Part shown: positions 35,862 to 47,410 of the stretch, piece by piece
How positions within the stretch are numbered: the first letter of the stretch is position 1
How the letters are laid out: each line of letters begins with the position of its first letter
Assembly (NCBI RefSeq): GCF_002994745.2
Contig: NC_037093.1
Coordinates: 45,178,384 to 45,242,383 of the forward strand
Origin: Rosa chinensis
Taxonomy: Eukaryota > Streptophyta > Magnoliopsida > Rosales > Rosaceae
Direction: 5' to 3'
Length of the DNA stretch: 64,000 nt
Made by a program: the position numbers and the translations under genes
The notes under the pieces: model-generated
Seen by the model: the letters and a program-made list of their open reading frames with translations, nothing else
What the model was told of the DNA's origin: nothing
Databases searched by the model: none

Positions 35862-36144
35862 ATAGTCTTCTGGGGTTTACTTCATTCAGATACTTGTACT
35901 GGAGTGAATCATTTATATGATGAGTCATTAGGATGAAGGCTTTCACCTTATTTGCCTCCAAGGCTGCTCTATTTTCTTCCAAAGCTTGAGCTTGCTCAAC
36001 AGTTGGCACGTCCCGGCTAGGCTCAAGAATCATTTCCAAGATTCCTTGGGCCTTGAGATGCTGGCGGACATCATGAACCCACTTGGGATATCCAGAGCCA
36101 GTTGTCCCTAATGCATCAAAGTCCAATTTATTCAGGTTATTCAT
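35862..36144 (-). pseudogene. Copia B gag, N-terminal part
   Basis: The ATG is at 36144-36142; the product begins MNNLNKLDF and carries WVHDVRQHLKAQG and MTHHINDSLQYKYL, parallel to Copia A gag. It stays open for about 96 codons up to the insertion point. Confidence 0.8.
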
Positions 36145-37138
36145 CCTGAAAAGGAATAAGGAAAAGGGTTAGTTTCGGAGCAAAAAATCTACCATGAAAA
36201 CAAAAGAAATTTATGAGCGTAATCGCTCCCAAGAAATTAGAAATTTCTTAGTGTAATTACTCCCAAGAAATTCGATTCGAAGAGGGATTGGATTAGATAG
36301 AAACAATGATGTGAATATATATGGTCGATTGTATATTTTCAACAAAGTCTAAGTTTGGAGATCTCAACAAGCTCCAAGCTTGGAGATAGCACGACCCCCT
36401 ACAGTTCGACTTAGGTCTCCCCACGAAAGAAGAAAGGGGGTAGAAGAAGGGAGGTTGAAAGTCCTCGAGAAAAGAAATTAAAGTAAATTACTTGAAAGCG
36501 GTACCTCGAAATAGGGTCACTGGAAAATGGCCGGAAAAAGTCACTGAAAATCGGCGGAGGCCGGTGGTGGCTGGAACTTGCTGGTAGCGAGGCTAACCAT
36601 GTGCAAGGGTTGTGCGAGCGTTGTTCGAGGCTTGTGCAGGCTGTACGTGTATTGTGCGTGGGCGTGCACTACGCAGGTGTGCTAGCGAGGCTAACTGCTG
36701 CGCTGGCGAGGCTAATAGCCGCTGAAGATAAGGTTAACAACTGTCAAAGCGAAGTGAGGCTAACAGAAGCTTGGTGAGGCTAACGACATCTGAGCCAAGC
36801 TAATGTGCAGTGCAGGGGCACGGGGTTGTAAGAGAGGGCGTGCAGAGGGTTGGCAAGGCTGTGTGTTGGCCGAGGCAAGGCTAGCAGGTCGTGTAGTGAG
36901 GCTAACAGAGGGGTAGCGAGGCTAACGTGGTAGGATGCGGGGGTCGAAGCTAGGCTATCCAGGCTAGGCTAATCTAACTGGTTAGAAGCTTCAGGTGGCC
37001 AGTTTGGGGCTTTTCTGGTGGTTCTGCCGCCGGTTCTAGGCTACTGAAATCAAGGGCTTCAAGGTGTGCAGTGGAGGCAGCTAGAGTTTTGAGTATACGA
37101 ATTTAGGGTTTCAGGGTTAGGGCTTTGTGTTGATAACG

Positions 37139-37362
37139 TGTTTTAGGAAAACTGAAGTTGGGAAAGAATAAGCTATGTCTTTTATTGATGATAGGGGCCT
37201 CTTTATATAGAGGATTACAACCAGAGAATATGAGTCTTACATGGAAACTGAATCATACATAGAATAAGATATCTTCAAAAATATCTATAAGACTAACACT
37301 ATTGCAACTTGGACAAGTCACTAGCGTTTGGGCCAGACACATAATCCAGATATACTTGAACA
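37139..37362 (-). repeat. Copia B right LTR (5' LTR)
   Basis: Length is 224 bp against 223 for its partner. The inner side carries the primer binding site at 37121-37138. Confidence 0.92.
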
Positions 37363-39323
37363 GCGATGAAATTATCAAATAATTCTAATGTCCATACTAA
37401 GCACGTACATGAGGTAAATTTACCACATAATTTAAGATGAACTTAGCAAAAAATTTGTCTCATACGTATAACAAAAAGAGGCTCTACGAGAGTAGAGAGT
37501 AGCAGTGGCAGAATCCTCCATGGTTTTCCCTTGATCTCCATCTGATCTAGCAAGCGAGGATCATCTTGTGGATGTCGAAGTCTAGGTTGAGAGCCGGTTT
37601 CAGTTTGGCTGGTTCCTAGGGTTTTGAGTGGTCGGATCCTAGAGGAAATCGAGTGGTGTTGGTGACAGGTTTGGAGGCAGTGGGTCGAGGGTGGCTTTGA
37701 TCTCCCTAATTTCGGCCACTGTACAAGTTATCGAAGTTGTAGAGCAGCAATGTTGGATTGTAGTAAAGGCACGGCGCGCAACATATCATTTTTTTTTTCT
37801 CTGCAGACTTGGACTGGTTGGAGGTCATAATTAGCTGTGGGTAGAACCGAAATTTGGTGGAAGTTAATGTGTGGAGGAAAATCGACGGAATTCCAGCTGG
37901 AGATTTGACAGCAGCCGCAGCATGGCATAAGATGGCATGTGCGTCTCTTAGGGTTGCTCATGTTTGGGCTTGGCTTTTGAGCCTGGACTCAGATATGGGT
38001 TTCCTGGGCCTAATCTATGGATTTTCAAGGAGGGTGTCTTGCCACTCTCATTTATCACCTATAGGATAGGGATGGCTTGGCCTAAGAATTGGACCTTCTT
38101 AGGACTTTAGGTTGATATATGGTCTCCCAGTGCCTATTTATTTGAATCATGACTTCTATTGGAGTCGGTAACTATTCTAAATGATTGGTGCAATTCAAGT
38201 GGCTTATGGATAAGGAGTTGCTCTTATTTATTTGCTAGGAAATGGTTTTCTGTTGGTACTACAATTACGTGCAGGCTAATGGGAGGTTAGTTAATTATTT
38301 TTCCTTAATTAGAAGACACAGGGTTGTTCTTTGTACTATAAGTTCGCTACGATCATAGTAAGCTTAAAACATATTCATAATGGGTTGCCCTTACTTGATA
38401 AAGCTTCGGGATTCTTGTCCATTTTCTATTCAAGTACGACATCATGTCTTCTAGAATGATCAATTACCTTTGAGAAAAACTTCCAAGAAGGTCACGGAAA
38501 AGATCTCCCAAAATACTTCCTGAAAAGCTGCCGGATTCTGGCTTCTCGGGAAGCCTACTTTGAGCATGAATTCTTGCAGCCTTGTTAATGTTCCTGACCT
38601 CCTATTGTACTACAACATCTTGTCTGCATCTTCAAGTATTGTCAGCCCTTACTACAAAGGTCCCCTCGAAAGGTTGCAAGACAAACCCTCCAAAACCTAA
38701 TCTGAGAAGCTGATTTTGAACTTCCAGTTTTCAGCTTTGCAGCCATTATTTTGCACGGTAATTTCCATGATATTCTCTTGTTTTTTTTTGGCCAAAGGAA
38801 TAATCAAACCTCGTCCTTTGCATCTATACTTCATTTTTTATGCTTTTTTGCTCCATTAAAACTCCATTTTCTCTTGAATTGCATCACAAAGTACTTAAGA
38901 AAATAACAAAGTTAATAGAGACTTTTTAAGAAAATAGCTAAGTAAAATGTAAAGGATTGGACAATATAATCCTCGCATTTATGCTCCTATCAGTTTAACA
39001 ATTGAATTACTCTAAGTTGAACACTAAAGACCAATAATCATGTTGAATTTCACACAATTAATAGAATCCCAATTGAGCTTTCATAAAATTAACAAGATCG
39101 AGGTTTCACACAATTAAAAGAAACCCAATTCAAATTTTCACATATTAACACAAACCCAGTTGAGATTTGCACATATTAACAAGAATCCATTGAGATTTCA
39201 CACATTAACAGAAACTCAATTAAGGTTAACATAATTGAAAGACCTTCAGTTAAAGAAGGCGACAAGAGCGCGAGCTACTGGTGCTGCGGTTTAACGAAAC
39301 GTTCCCGTCCTCGTCATCGTAGC
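37363..39323. other. unassigned 2-kb interval between Copia B and Copia E
   Basis: I recognise no gene, RNA or element ends here. The part at 37490-38070 is GC-richer and has short open frames on both strands without known motifs. The part at 38880-39240 contains several spaced repeats of an AATTGAGATTTCACA-like unit. Confidence 0.45.
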
Positions 39324-40987
39324 TGGTCTTCTGGAGTAGAATAAGAGAATTCAATATTCAGGAATGTTTTTGATGTATGATTCTTCTCATTATTGGAGGT
39401 ATATATACAGGCACAAGTGGTATTCTAATAGGAAACGATCTTCCTATGATTACATGATATTCTAATTAAATAAGGATTCCCACAATACAGCGAATCTACA
39501 CTCCCCCTCAAGTTGGAGCATAAATGTCAATCATGCCCAACTTTTCAATTGAGCTGTCAAACACTCTTCTTGATACTCCTTTAGTAAGGACATTTGCTAA
39601 ATGTTCTTCTGAGGATACAAAAGAGGAGCAAATGATCTTCCTATCCATATTCTTCTTAATGAAGTGATGATCGACTTCCACATGTTTAGTTCGGTCATGC
39701 TGAACAAGATTATGAGCAATTTCAATGGCAGCTGTATTATCACAATGAAAGACCATAGGCTTTTTGAGTTCAAAACCTAATTCTTTCAGAATGTTACGAA
39801 TCCACAACATCTCACATACTCCATGCGTCATAGCTCGAAATTCTTCTTCTGCACTTGACCTAGCAATACCTTTCTGTTTCTCACTATGCCAAGTGACAAG
39901 GTTTCGTCCAACAAAAGTGAAGTACCCAGACGTAGAACATCGGTCAATCTTATCACTAGCCCAATCTGCATCTGTGTATCCTACAACTGCCAGCTGATCC
40001 TTTTTTATAAACAATAAACCCTTACTTGGTGCCATCTTTAGATACTTTAGAATATGATACACTACATCCATGTGCTCTTCGCTAGGACAATGCATGAACT
40101 AACTGACCACACTAACAGCATAAGCAATGTCAGGTATAGTATGAGAGAGATAAATTAGTCTCCCTACTAGATGTTGATACCTTCCTTTGTTAGTGGGGAC
40201 TTGATCAGGGTAAATGGCAAGCTTGTGGTTCATCTCAATTGGTGTTTCAATCGATCTGCAATCTAGCATCCTAGTTTTAGCTAACAAGTGAAGGAGATCC
40301 TTTCTCTGCGATAAAGAAATTCCCTTCCTTGATCTTGCAACGTCAATGCCTAAGAAGTACTTCAACTGTCAAAGATCCTTTATCTCAAACTCTTTCGAAA
40401 GATTTCTTTGTAAATCTTCCATCTCCTTTGGATCATCCCTTGTGACAATTAATCATATCATCAACATATACTATTAGAGCTGCAATCTTACCAAGATTGC
40501 ACTTGATGAACAAGATATGATCAGAATTGCTTTGTCTGTATCTAAAGACTCTCATTAATTTGGAGGATCTCCCAAACTAAGCTCTCGGAGATTACTTCAA
40601 TCCATACAACGACTTCTTCAACTTACACACTTTACCAACATCACAAGGTTTACACTTGACTTTTGGTGGCACATCCATATACACCTCTTCCTCCAAATTC
40701 CCATTGAGAAAAGCATTCTTCACATCAAACTGGTGTAAAGGTCAATCTTTATTTGCTGTAAGTGAAATTAAGACTCGGACAGTGTTGATCTTCACTACAA
40801 GTGCAAAAGTTTCTTCATAATCAATCTCATAGCGTTATGCATATCCCTTGGCAACCAATCTAGCTCTATATCTATCAATACTCTCATCAGCCTTAAGCTT
40901 TACTGTGAACACTCAACGACATCCTACAGTCTTCATCCCAACAGGCATGGGCACAATCTCCCACGTTAAATTCTTCCGTAGGGCTTC
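39324..40987 (-). pseudogene. Copia E, 3' part: RT end, RNase H and LTR
   Basis: This is a second copia lineage, minus strand. RNase H at 39508-40095 spans 195 codons with YTDADWASDKIDRCSTSGY, AEEEFRA and FHCDNTAAIEIAHN, ending in LANVLTKGV. The end of RT lies at 40099-40365 (MKYFLGIDVAR, GRLIYLSHTIPDIAYA), and frame-broken RT continues to 40987. The 3' LTR ends at 39500 after CGAATCTACA and is preceded on the minus strand by the polypurine tract TTGAGGGGGAG. Its outer start near 39324 is uncertain. Gypsy D interrupts the element at 40988; the upstream part resumes at 52490. Confidence 0.8.
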
Positions 40988-41502
40988 TGTTAATGTCTAA
41001 AAGTTCAACGGTAGCTGAACCTCGGTTAACGCTGATCCGATGGGTGGACCGCTACTTGTGATATTCAGAGCTTCCATTTACCTGTCAAATAAAATACAGA
41101 GGGCGTCAGAGGGAAACCGCGCATGGCAATCTTCTCTTCTTCGATGCCTAAGTTAGTCAATGTATTAATGTTGACAAAGTAACAGTAGGTAAGTAGTAAA
41201 TGCGTAATTAATGAGGAGAGAGGAGATAACCTTTTATAGGTGAGGAGGAAACTGATTTTCTCCATGTTTTCGATGTGGGACTGATGTGCTTCATTCCCCA
41301 GCTTCTGGAGCTTCTGATGCTGTCTTATCGTGGCGCGTGGCGGCTCGTCGATGGTGATCTGGGGGTAAGCCGGGGCTCAGGCAGTAGCCTGCTTGGCTAT
41401 CTTCCCGTAGGTCACTCCTTTGGCGGTAGTTGGTACCGCTGGCGGTAGTATGAGCGTGGCTCATTGTAGCTAATTATGCTTTCAAATGCCTATGTAAGTA
41501 CA
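40988..41502 (-). repeat. Gypsy D left LTR (3' LTR)
   Basis: It matches 51972-52489. It is followed by AGTCCCCCAAGTCCCC, a polypurine tract on the minus strand that is nearly identical to the one in LARD C. Internally it carries CCTTTTATAGG, matching the position of a TATA region. Confidence 0.92.
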
Positions 41503-42987
41503 AGTCCCCCAAGTCCCCAGTCAAGGAGGGCAATCTTGGTTGGAGAGTTGCCTAGCGGTTCGAAGCGTTACTTCTGCCAGACTTGCAAAAGAATAGTTAT
41601 CGCCAGTGCGTTGTCAACCATGGGCTTACTGAACAAACGCTTTATACCCTTTCGGGTGGGTCCCTTCTAGGCCCCCTAGAGAGTCCCCCACTCCTCGGCT
41701 AAGATAGACCTCCGTTTGACCGGTGTATTGTTTGTCGAGGGGAGCTGTGCTGAGCAGAGGGTGTTGGGTAGCGAACCCAATCATTGATACCCAAGTGGGG
41801 GGGTGAACATGCCTGATCAGGGCCGTCGAAGACTCTGTTGATGCGTCCCTTTGTCCTGGAGGATCTTGGTTTGACTGCAACGCCGCGTGGCGGTCGTTGT
41901 CAAAGTGAGGCGTTGCCTCGGGAATCGCCGTTGGCGGAAGTGCCTCCACTAATAGTACGTGGCCAGTAGTGTCACGGGGACCTGCCTAGCGGTAGCCCAG
42001 TGAATGGCGTTGCAGTCAGCGGTGACGGCCTCGCTTGTAAGGTAAATGGAGAAGTTCTGCTGGCGGTGTTGCGCCTAGCGGAAATCATCTCGCTTGCAAG
42101 ATGAAAAGGGAGAAGTTCTGCTAGCGGAGTTGCGCTTAGCGGAGACTATCTCGCTTGCAAGATGAAAAGAGAGAAGTTCCACTAGCGGAGTCTCCCAACG
42201 ATTAGTGGTCTTCCTTTTCAATGGTTACCTTTGATAGACGCTTCGTCTGACTGCGTTCGACACGTGGCCAACATGTATTGGGTTAGCGTATGGAATAATG
42301 TTTGCGCAGCACGCCCGTCGCTTCGCCATAAATGTGGGTAATTACTGATTTTGTAACCGAGGCGACACCTTGGTTAATCAGAAGATTAAGTGCGATCGTG
42401 GGCCACATGTTCGGTTGTCGTGTGACGTCATTTTTCAACGGACGGCCTAGATTGCTTTGATGTTGACATAAAAGAGAGGGAAACCTGGAGGTTTAACACT
42501 TTGTACTTTTGCCTATTATCGTCATCCTCAAGCCTTGCTCTGAGATTTGAGAAGGTTTTGTAATCTCCGTGAAGCTGTTGATCTTTGGAAGGCAAAGATC
42601 TCCTGAAGCGAAGATGAGCACCTCCGAGCATACCAGAGTTTGTCATTGAGGTTGGTAGCCCCAAATCTCATTCCTGTTTTATTGGTTTTTGTTTGCTTTT
42701 GTTGATTTCTAATTTTTTGTTTTTCGAAGTGGTGTTCAGCACTCTCCCGTGTCTCTTAAGGGTCTAGAGTTGTGTTTGGGGGTGGGTTTTGGGTGTTTGA
42801 TAGGAGGTTGAGGATTCTTTCCCTGCTAGATGGTCAAATCTGGGTTGGAGTGAGTGCGTTTTGTTCTTGTTTTGGCACTTTCTGGGTTTTCTTGGTATGG
42901 GTGTTCTTGATGTTCTTGGGTGAAAACAAAGATAAGGGTGAGTTTAGATCCTGTTTGAACTGACTGGTTTAGGTTTTAGGGTTTGTG
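41503..42987. other. Gypsy D region between 3' LTR and antisense gene
   Basis: The first 430 bp match LARD C 18848-19290. TAGCGGAGTTGCGC-like units are repeated at 42050-42200. Around 42465 the sequence ACATAAAAGAGAGG, then an ATG at 42614, could be promoter and first exon of the antisense gene, with a donor near 42650, but this is only a guess. Confidence 0.45.
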
Positions 42988-43341
42988 ATGGCTAGCATCG
43001 TAAAGATCTCGAGTAGTGAGGATTCCGGGTCTGACGTGTCGTTCTGCGAGGCAGATAGGGTGTTTATTGACTCGCTGCATCCGTCTACCCATGCAAGAAC
43101 CTCACTGTCAGAACCACTAGATATCGAGCCACTACAGACCATACCTTGGGAGATGGCAATGGGTTGTGCCGGTCGTGCAGAGAGTTCTAGGGTGGGGGAG
43201 GAAGCTGCCGCCCGCAATAGGCGCAAAGAGCGGTTAGCGAGCAATAGTGCCTCTAGTGGTTCCGTTGATGGGGGAGAGACTGGCGGGGAGGAAATTGAGT
43301 CAGCATGGGTTCTCCGTGACGGTACTCTTATGAACGAGGCG

Positions 43342-43377
<36 letters not shown>

Positions 43378-45494
43378 GGGGGGCGATGATAGTTGCCGCC
43401 GTAAACCGATTGAAGCGAGTGTTTCAACTGCCAGGCGTCGTGAAGCTGCGTCCACCGCTGAAGGACGAGAGATCGTCGATGCTGCCAGTAGGGCATGCCG
43501 CCATGCATGAGGCTATCTTCCACCAGGGAGTGACATTTCCCCTCCTGCCAAATCTCTAAATTTTGGTATGTGAGTTTGGCCTCCCCTTTGGGCAAATTTT
43601 CCCTAATATGTGGTGGTTGTTGATGGTGGTCAACTAGCTGTGGTGCTTGTCCGGTTGCGAGGGTCCAACTGTGTCGGAGGTGCTGCACTTCTACGAGTTG
43701 GTGTACGTGAAGCGCCAAGGTTGCAGTGGGCAAGAGGTGAACTTGAGTCACCGCCAGGGGGCGCCCAAGTTAATCTAAAATTTGAAGGATTCCATGTCTT
43801 ACTAGCGGGGGTCTTTTGTGTTGCCACCGCTGGATGGGAATACCAAGCGGGGTCGAATGAGGGGGAGCCGACGTTTAGGATTAAGTCGGAGTTCCAACTT
43901 ATTCGAGGTTGCCACTGGACTCCACTGCTTCGTGTTGGTTTTGCTTGTATAATGATTCCTTGTGCTAATGACTTTCTTTTTCTTTTCTTTTTTTTTGTAG
44001 CGAGCTTGCGCTATAACTTGACGCATGAGGAAGAGTGCCGCATGGTAAGGATCCGAGGCTGTTGGCGGAATCGCAGCCTGCTAGATCTCCGCCTACTCAC
44101 TGGGTGGGAATTATTGGTTGATCAATAGTTAACGCGCCCCCTTGGTAAGTAACTTCCGCTTATGTTTACCCTGGTTTGGTTTGTCAGGCTAACTTGGTTG
44201 TTTTTGTATAGATTCTCCGCCGGGTAACAAAGCGAGTCGCGACGCTTTCGCCAAGGCCATGGATCGCGTAGAAATGACCAATTTTTTGGAGGGAATGTAT
44301 GCCGCTGGGTTGGCAGCTCAACAAACTATCGTCGACCCTGAGACACTGGTAGTGAGCCAGTCGGAGACTACCGTATTGCTGCCGATGCCGCACCACTCTC
44401 ATCTCTACTCCGACGGTTCGCTAGTGGTCCAGGTTGGAACTGGTGCCAATCCTAGAGTTGCTGGCGGGAGCAGGGTACCGACCTCCGGCGAGAAGGTGCG
44501 GGAGAGAGTGTCTGCCAACCGCCGTGGGTCTCAGCGGGACAGAGTGGCGGCGGAGAAGGAACCCGTTACAGTTCCGATACCTGTGCCGTAGGTGGTCTCG
44601 AGGCTTGTCGCCACCGGTGGCACACAGGCGGCACTTCATCAGAAGCGTCGATCGAACGATGCTGCAGAGGATGCTGCCGCTGATGTGGAGACCATTGGGG
44701 CCCGCCAACAGAAGAAGGCAAAGCAGGCTCCGCCCCAGGTGACTGCGGTCGCCAGCAGGGATGTGCAGATGAGAGACCTGGACTTGTTTGCCGCGTACTC
44801 CGAATTCCTGACTGACCCCGAGCGGAAGTTTCTTTTTCACCTTTGTGAGCGGCTGGGGTTTGGCGGTCTTGAGGGGATTGTGCGCTTGACTACCATTGAT
44901 CAATTGCCGTTCAGCTCGGCCTTTGGGCATCTCTCGGTTGGGCTGCATGAGATGTTCCTGGCGGCGTCTAGCCAGCCCCGGACTAAGCTGCAGCTTAGGG
45001 AAGAGATTGGCGGTCTCCAAAAGGATCTGGGGGAAGCCAAAGACAAGCTGGCGGATATTGGGTGGTGCCTGACCAAGGCAGAGTGCGATGCTGCTGATGC
45101 CCGCGGCAAGCTGAATGTCGCCATCGTACGGGACCTCGAGCGGAATGACCGTGTGTCTCAGCTGGAGCAAGACATGGCCTTGTTGAAGGATCAACTAGCG
45201 GCAAAGGTCAAGAAAATTGAGATCCTTCATCGAGATTCAGCCGCCAAATCCTCGGAGGTGCAGCGGTTGGCGGGCGAGATTTCCCAGCTGGAAGAGGAGA
45301 GGAGCCGTGTTGAGGCAGCCGCCATAGAGACGTTCAAGCAATCTGCGGTATACAAGCAGGAGATGATGGAGGCGGCCAAGGCTGGTGCCACTGCCAATCT
45401 AGAACTGTTGAACCAGAAAGGCGCTATTGATTGGGTCAAGGCGTCCCAGTCTGCTGTGCCGTCAAGGCAGCGGTGTGGTTCCCACTTAAGCTGA
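42988..45494 (+). pseudogene. spliced antisense gene of Gypsy D (putative gypsy-type ORF)
   Basis: On the strand opposite to pol, exons can be joined: 42988-43565 (donor GTATGT), 43638-43946, 44001-44144 (donor GTAAGT) and 44212-45494. The last junction gives an uninterrupted phase (L-D-SPPGNKASRD). Exon 1 is acidic and Ser-rich (MASIVKISSSEDSGSD). Exon 2 has PTVSEVLHFYELVYV and NLKDSMSY, resembling the putative gypsy-type transposon family (PF04195). Exon 4 ends in a long Glu/Lys/Leu-rich coiled coil (about residues 220-380 of that exon). It is damaged: the 34-G tract in exon 1, indels near 43800, TAG near 44126 and TAG at 44589-44591. A 3' frameshift after 45440 is also likely. Function of such antisense ORFs in Tat elements is not known. 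Confidence 0.68.
43343..43383 (+). repeat. 34-nt poly-G tract
   Basis: Thirty-four consecutive G residues (43343-43376), one A, then six more G. It lies in exon 1 of the antisense gene and would encode polyglycine there (polyproline on the other strand). It could fold as G-quadruplex, and its length may be unstable or mis-assembled. Confidence 0.85.
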
Positions 45495-46221
45495 GGGTGT
45501 CTGCTCAGGAAGTGGTGAGAGCGGTGATCGTGCGGCGGATGTTGGTTTGCGGACGCTGCCCCCAACTTACTCAAAAGTCTCCCGTGTAGATTTTATGGCG
45601 GCCAACACCCGCGCGGATGGCACCATGGTGACGCCCAACCCTACTTCTCACGGGTCTGACCAAACAAGCCGCTTGGTCGATCAGCAGCCGCCGGTGGATG
45701 GTGAAGAAGTTGCTGCCGCACCCAACAATCCCTGAAGATCATTCGAGCCCATGTGGCCCTGCGCTTGCTTACTTATTCTTTTTGTAATGCCGCTAAGGCT
45801 TTTCTCCCTTTTTTTTTTGTACCCTACGGTATTTTTTGGGCGGGGAGTCCCGACCCTAGATAATGAAACGTAGTTTCCTTGAAATTTTCAGTGGGTCTGT
45901 TTTCAATGATTACGTTGCCTGCACGTTGACATACCGCTAGAGTTTTGACTTAGGCTTTTGTCGATCAACGAAACATTAAAGGAATTAAAATTGTTCCCAA
46001 GTGCACGATGTAGCAGATGTGGTCCACCGAATGTTGTTGGCGTTGCCAGTTAATTCTTGTGCGTTGACTAGGTGACAATGGTTTGAATAATTTCTCGTTT
46101 CATTGATAGCTGATTGATCAGCGTTTTACAAAAGCAGGGTTGTACCCGTTGGGTAGCTTCCGTTAGCTAAATATTGAACAAAAATTTAGCTAAGTCAAGA
46201 TGCTCTTGGGTAGCGGCATGA
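45495..46221. other. Gypsy D spacer between antisense gene and integrase end
   Basis: The first part (to about 45735) may still be 3' coding or untranslated sequence of the antisense gene. AT-rich sequence with T-runs follows, and ATAATGAAACGTAG at about 45860 could lie in its 3' end. No further gene is seen. Confidence 0.4.
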
Positions 46222-47400
46222 CTATTTGTAATAGTACCGAAGGTGTTCGATGTTCCAAGGGTGGGTTGTTGTGATGCCATCCTTGTCCATTAAGTAGAAG
46301 GTGCCGGGGCTAACGACTTCCACAATTTTGTATGGTCCTTCCCAAGTTGGGCAGAGTGCCGTTGGCGGTGGAATGACTTCCTTCATGAGCCAGTCCCCCA
46401 ATTGGAGGTTCCGGGCTTTTACTCTGGCGTTGTAGAAACGCGATACCCGCTGTTTGTTTTGCAAGTTTTGCAAATGGGCCTTGTGGCGTTTCTCCTCGAG
46501 GAGATCCTTGTCGAGGTCGATGCCTTCGCTGTTGGTCTCGGAGCAGTAGCCCTCGACCCTAGCGGTAGGTTGAGTGACCTCAATAGGCAAAATGGCCTCG
46601 GTACCGTACATCATACAGAATGGCGTTTCACCAGTGGGGGTGGTCCTGATGGCCCACAGAACTTCCGGGAGTTTTTTCGCCCATAAACCCTTGGCGTCGT
46701 CTAGTTTCTTTTTCAGCAGCTTCTTGATTATCTTGTTTGCTGCTTTGACCTGGCCGTTGGTTTGGGGGTGAGCGACCGATGCACATCTCATCTTGGTACC
46801 TAGGTTAGCGGTGAAAGATATGAGTTCTTTGTTATTGAATTGCGTGCCATTGTCTGTGATGATAGTGTGGGGGACGTCGTAGCGGCAGAATATGTTCTTC
46901 TAGAGGAAGTGGGTTACCTTGGCGGTAGTTATTGCCGTCAGTGGTTCTGCTTCGATCCACTTGCTATTGTAGTCGATGGCGACTATGATGTATTTAAATT
47001 GACCTTTGGCGGTTGGGAATTTGCCAAGTAAGTCCAAGCCCCATGTGGAGTGGATCCATGGGCCAATGATGATTAACAAGGGTTCCACCGGTGCTTGAGG
47101 GAGGTTCGCGTATTGTTGACATTTGTGGCAAGACCTTGACACTTTCCTGGCGTTGTCGGCGAGCGTGGGCCAGAAATAGCTGCCGCATCGTGCGATTGGC
47201 CAGAGACCTGGTGCCGGAGTGGTTACAACATTCTTCGGAGTGTATCATTGCAAGAACGACCTTTCCCTCCTCTGGGGTAAGACAGCGGAGGTTTGGATGG
47301 GTGAACCCCTGGCGGTAGAGTTTGCCATTTTGGATATTGTAGCGGGTTGCTCTCCGCTTGAGTTGGCTTGCCTTGACCTTGTCGGTTGGCAGTGTTCCCT
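46222..47400 (-). pseudogene. Gypsy D integrase
   Basis: The zinc-binding part lies near 47000-47330 in shifted frames (CHKCQQYANLPQAPVEPL). The core has GLDLLGKFPTA for the first Asp (46900-47142), then TDNGTQF in the next frame. The 189-codon frame at 46222-46791 reads NGQVKAANKI where the family has NGQVEAANKI, so the third catalytic residue, Glu, is Lys (codon at 46744-46746). The C-terminal GPYKIVEVVSPGTFYL is normal. Integration would be lost. Confidence 0.85.
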
Positions 47401-47410
47401 TGAGCTTGTA

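Larger units (their letters stand above)
27460..37362 (-). mobile_element. Copia B: older Ty1-copia element split by a solo LTR
   Basis: LTRs at 27460-27682 and 37139-37362 start TG and end CA; the exact duplication GCGAT is at 27455-27459 and 37363-37367. The minus-strand LTR end CCTAAAACA is followed by the primer site CGTTATCAACACAAAGCC. Internal sequence is collinear with Copia A (RNase H near 28.1 kb, RT to 29.4 kb, integrase near 29.8-30.9 kb, gag at 31.7-32.46 and 35.86-36.14 kb). It is broken by many stops and indels and is clearly the more decayed copy. The leader at 36500-37100 holds degenerate GAGGCTAAC-type repeats. A solo LTR lies in gag. Only 205 bp (27255-27459) separate Copia A from Copia B. 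Confidence 0.92.

Noticed and set aside
42969..43751. 260-codon minus-strand frame with polyproline
   Set aside because: It lies opposite exons 1-2 of the antisense gene and owes its length to the poly-G tract; no pol motif is present although pol is on that strand.
44421..45204. Minus-strand frames opposite exon 4 of the antisense gene
   Set aside because: They mirror a coiled-coil coding region of strong codon bias; no retroelement domain is found in them.
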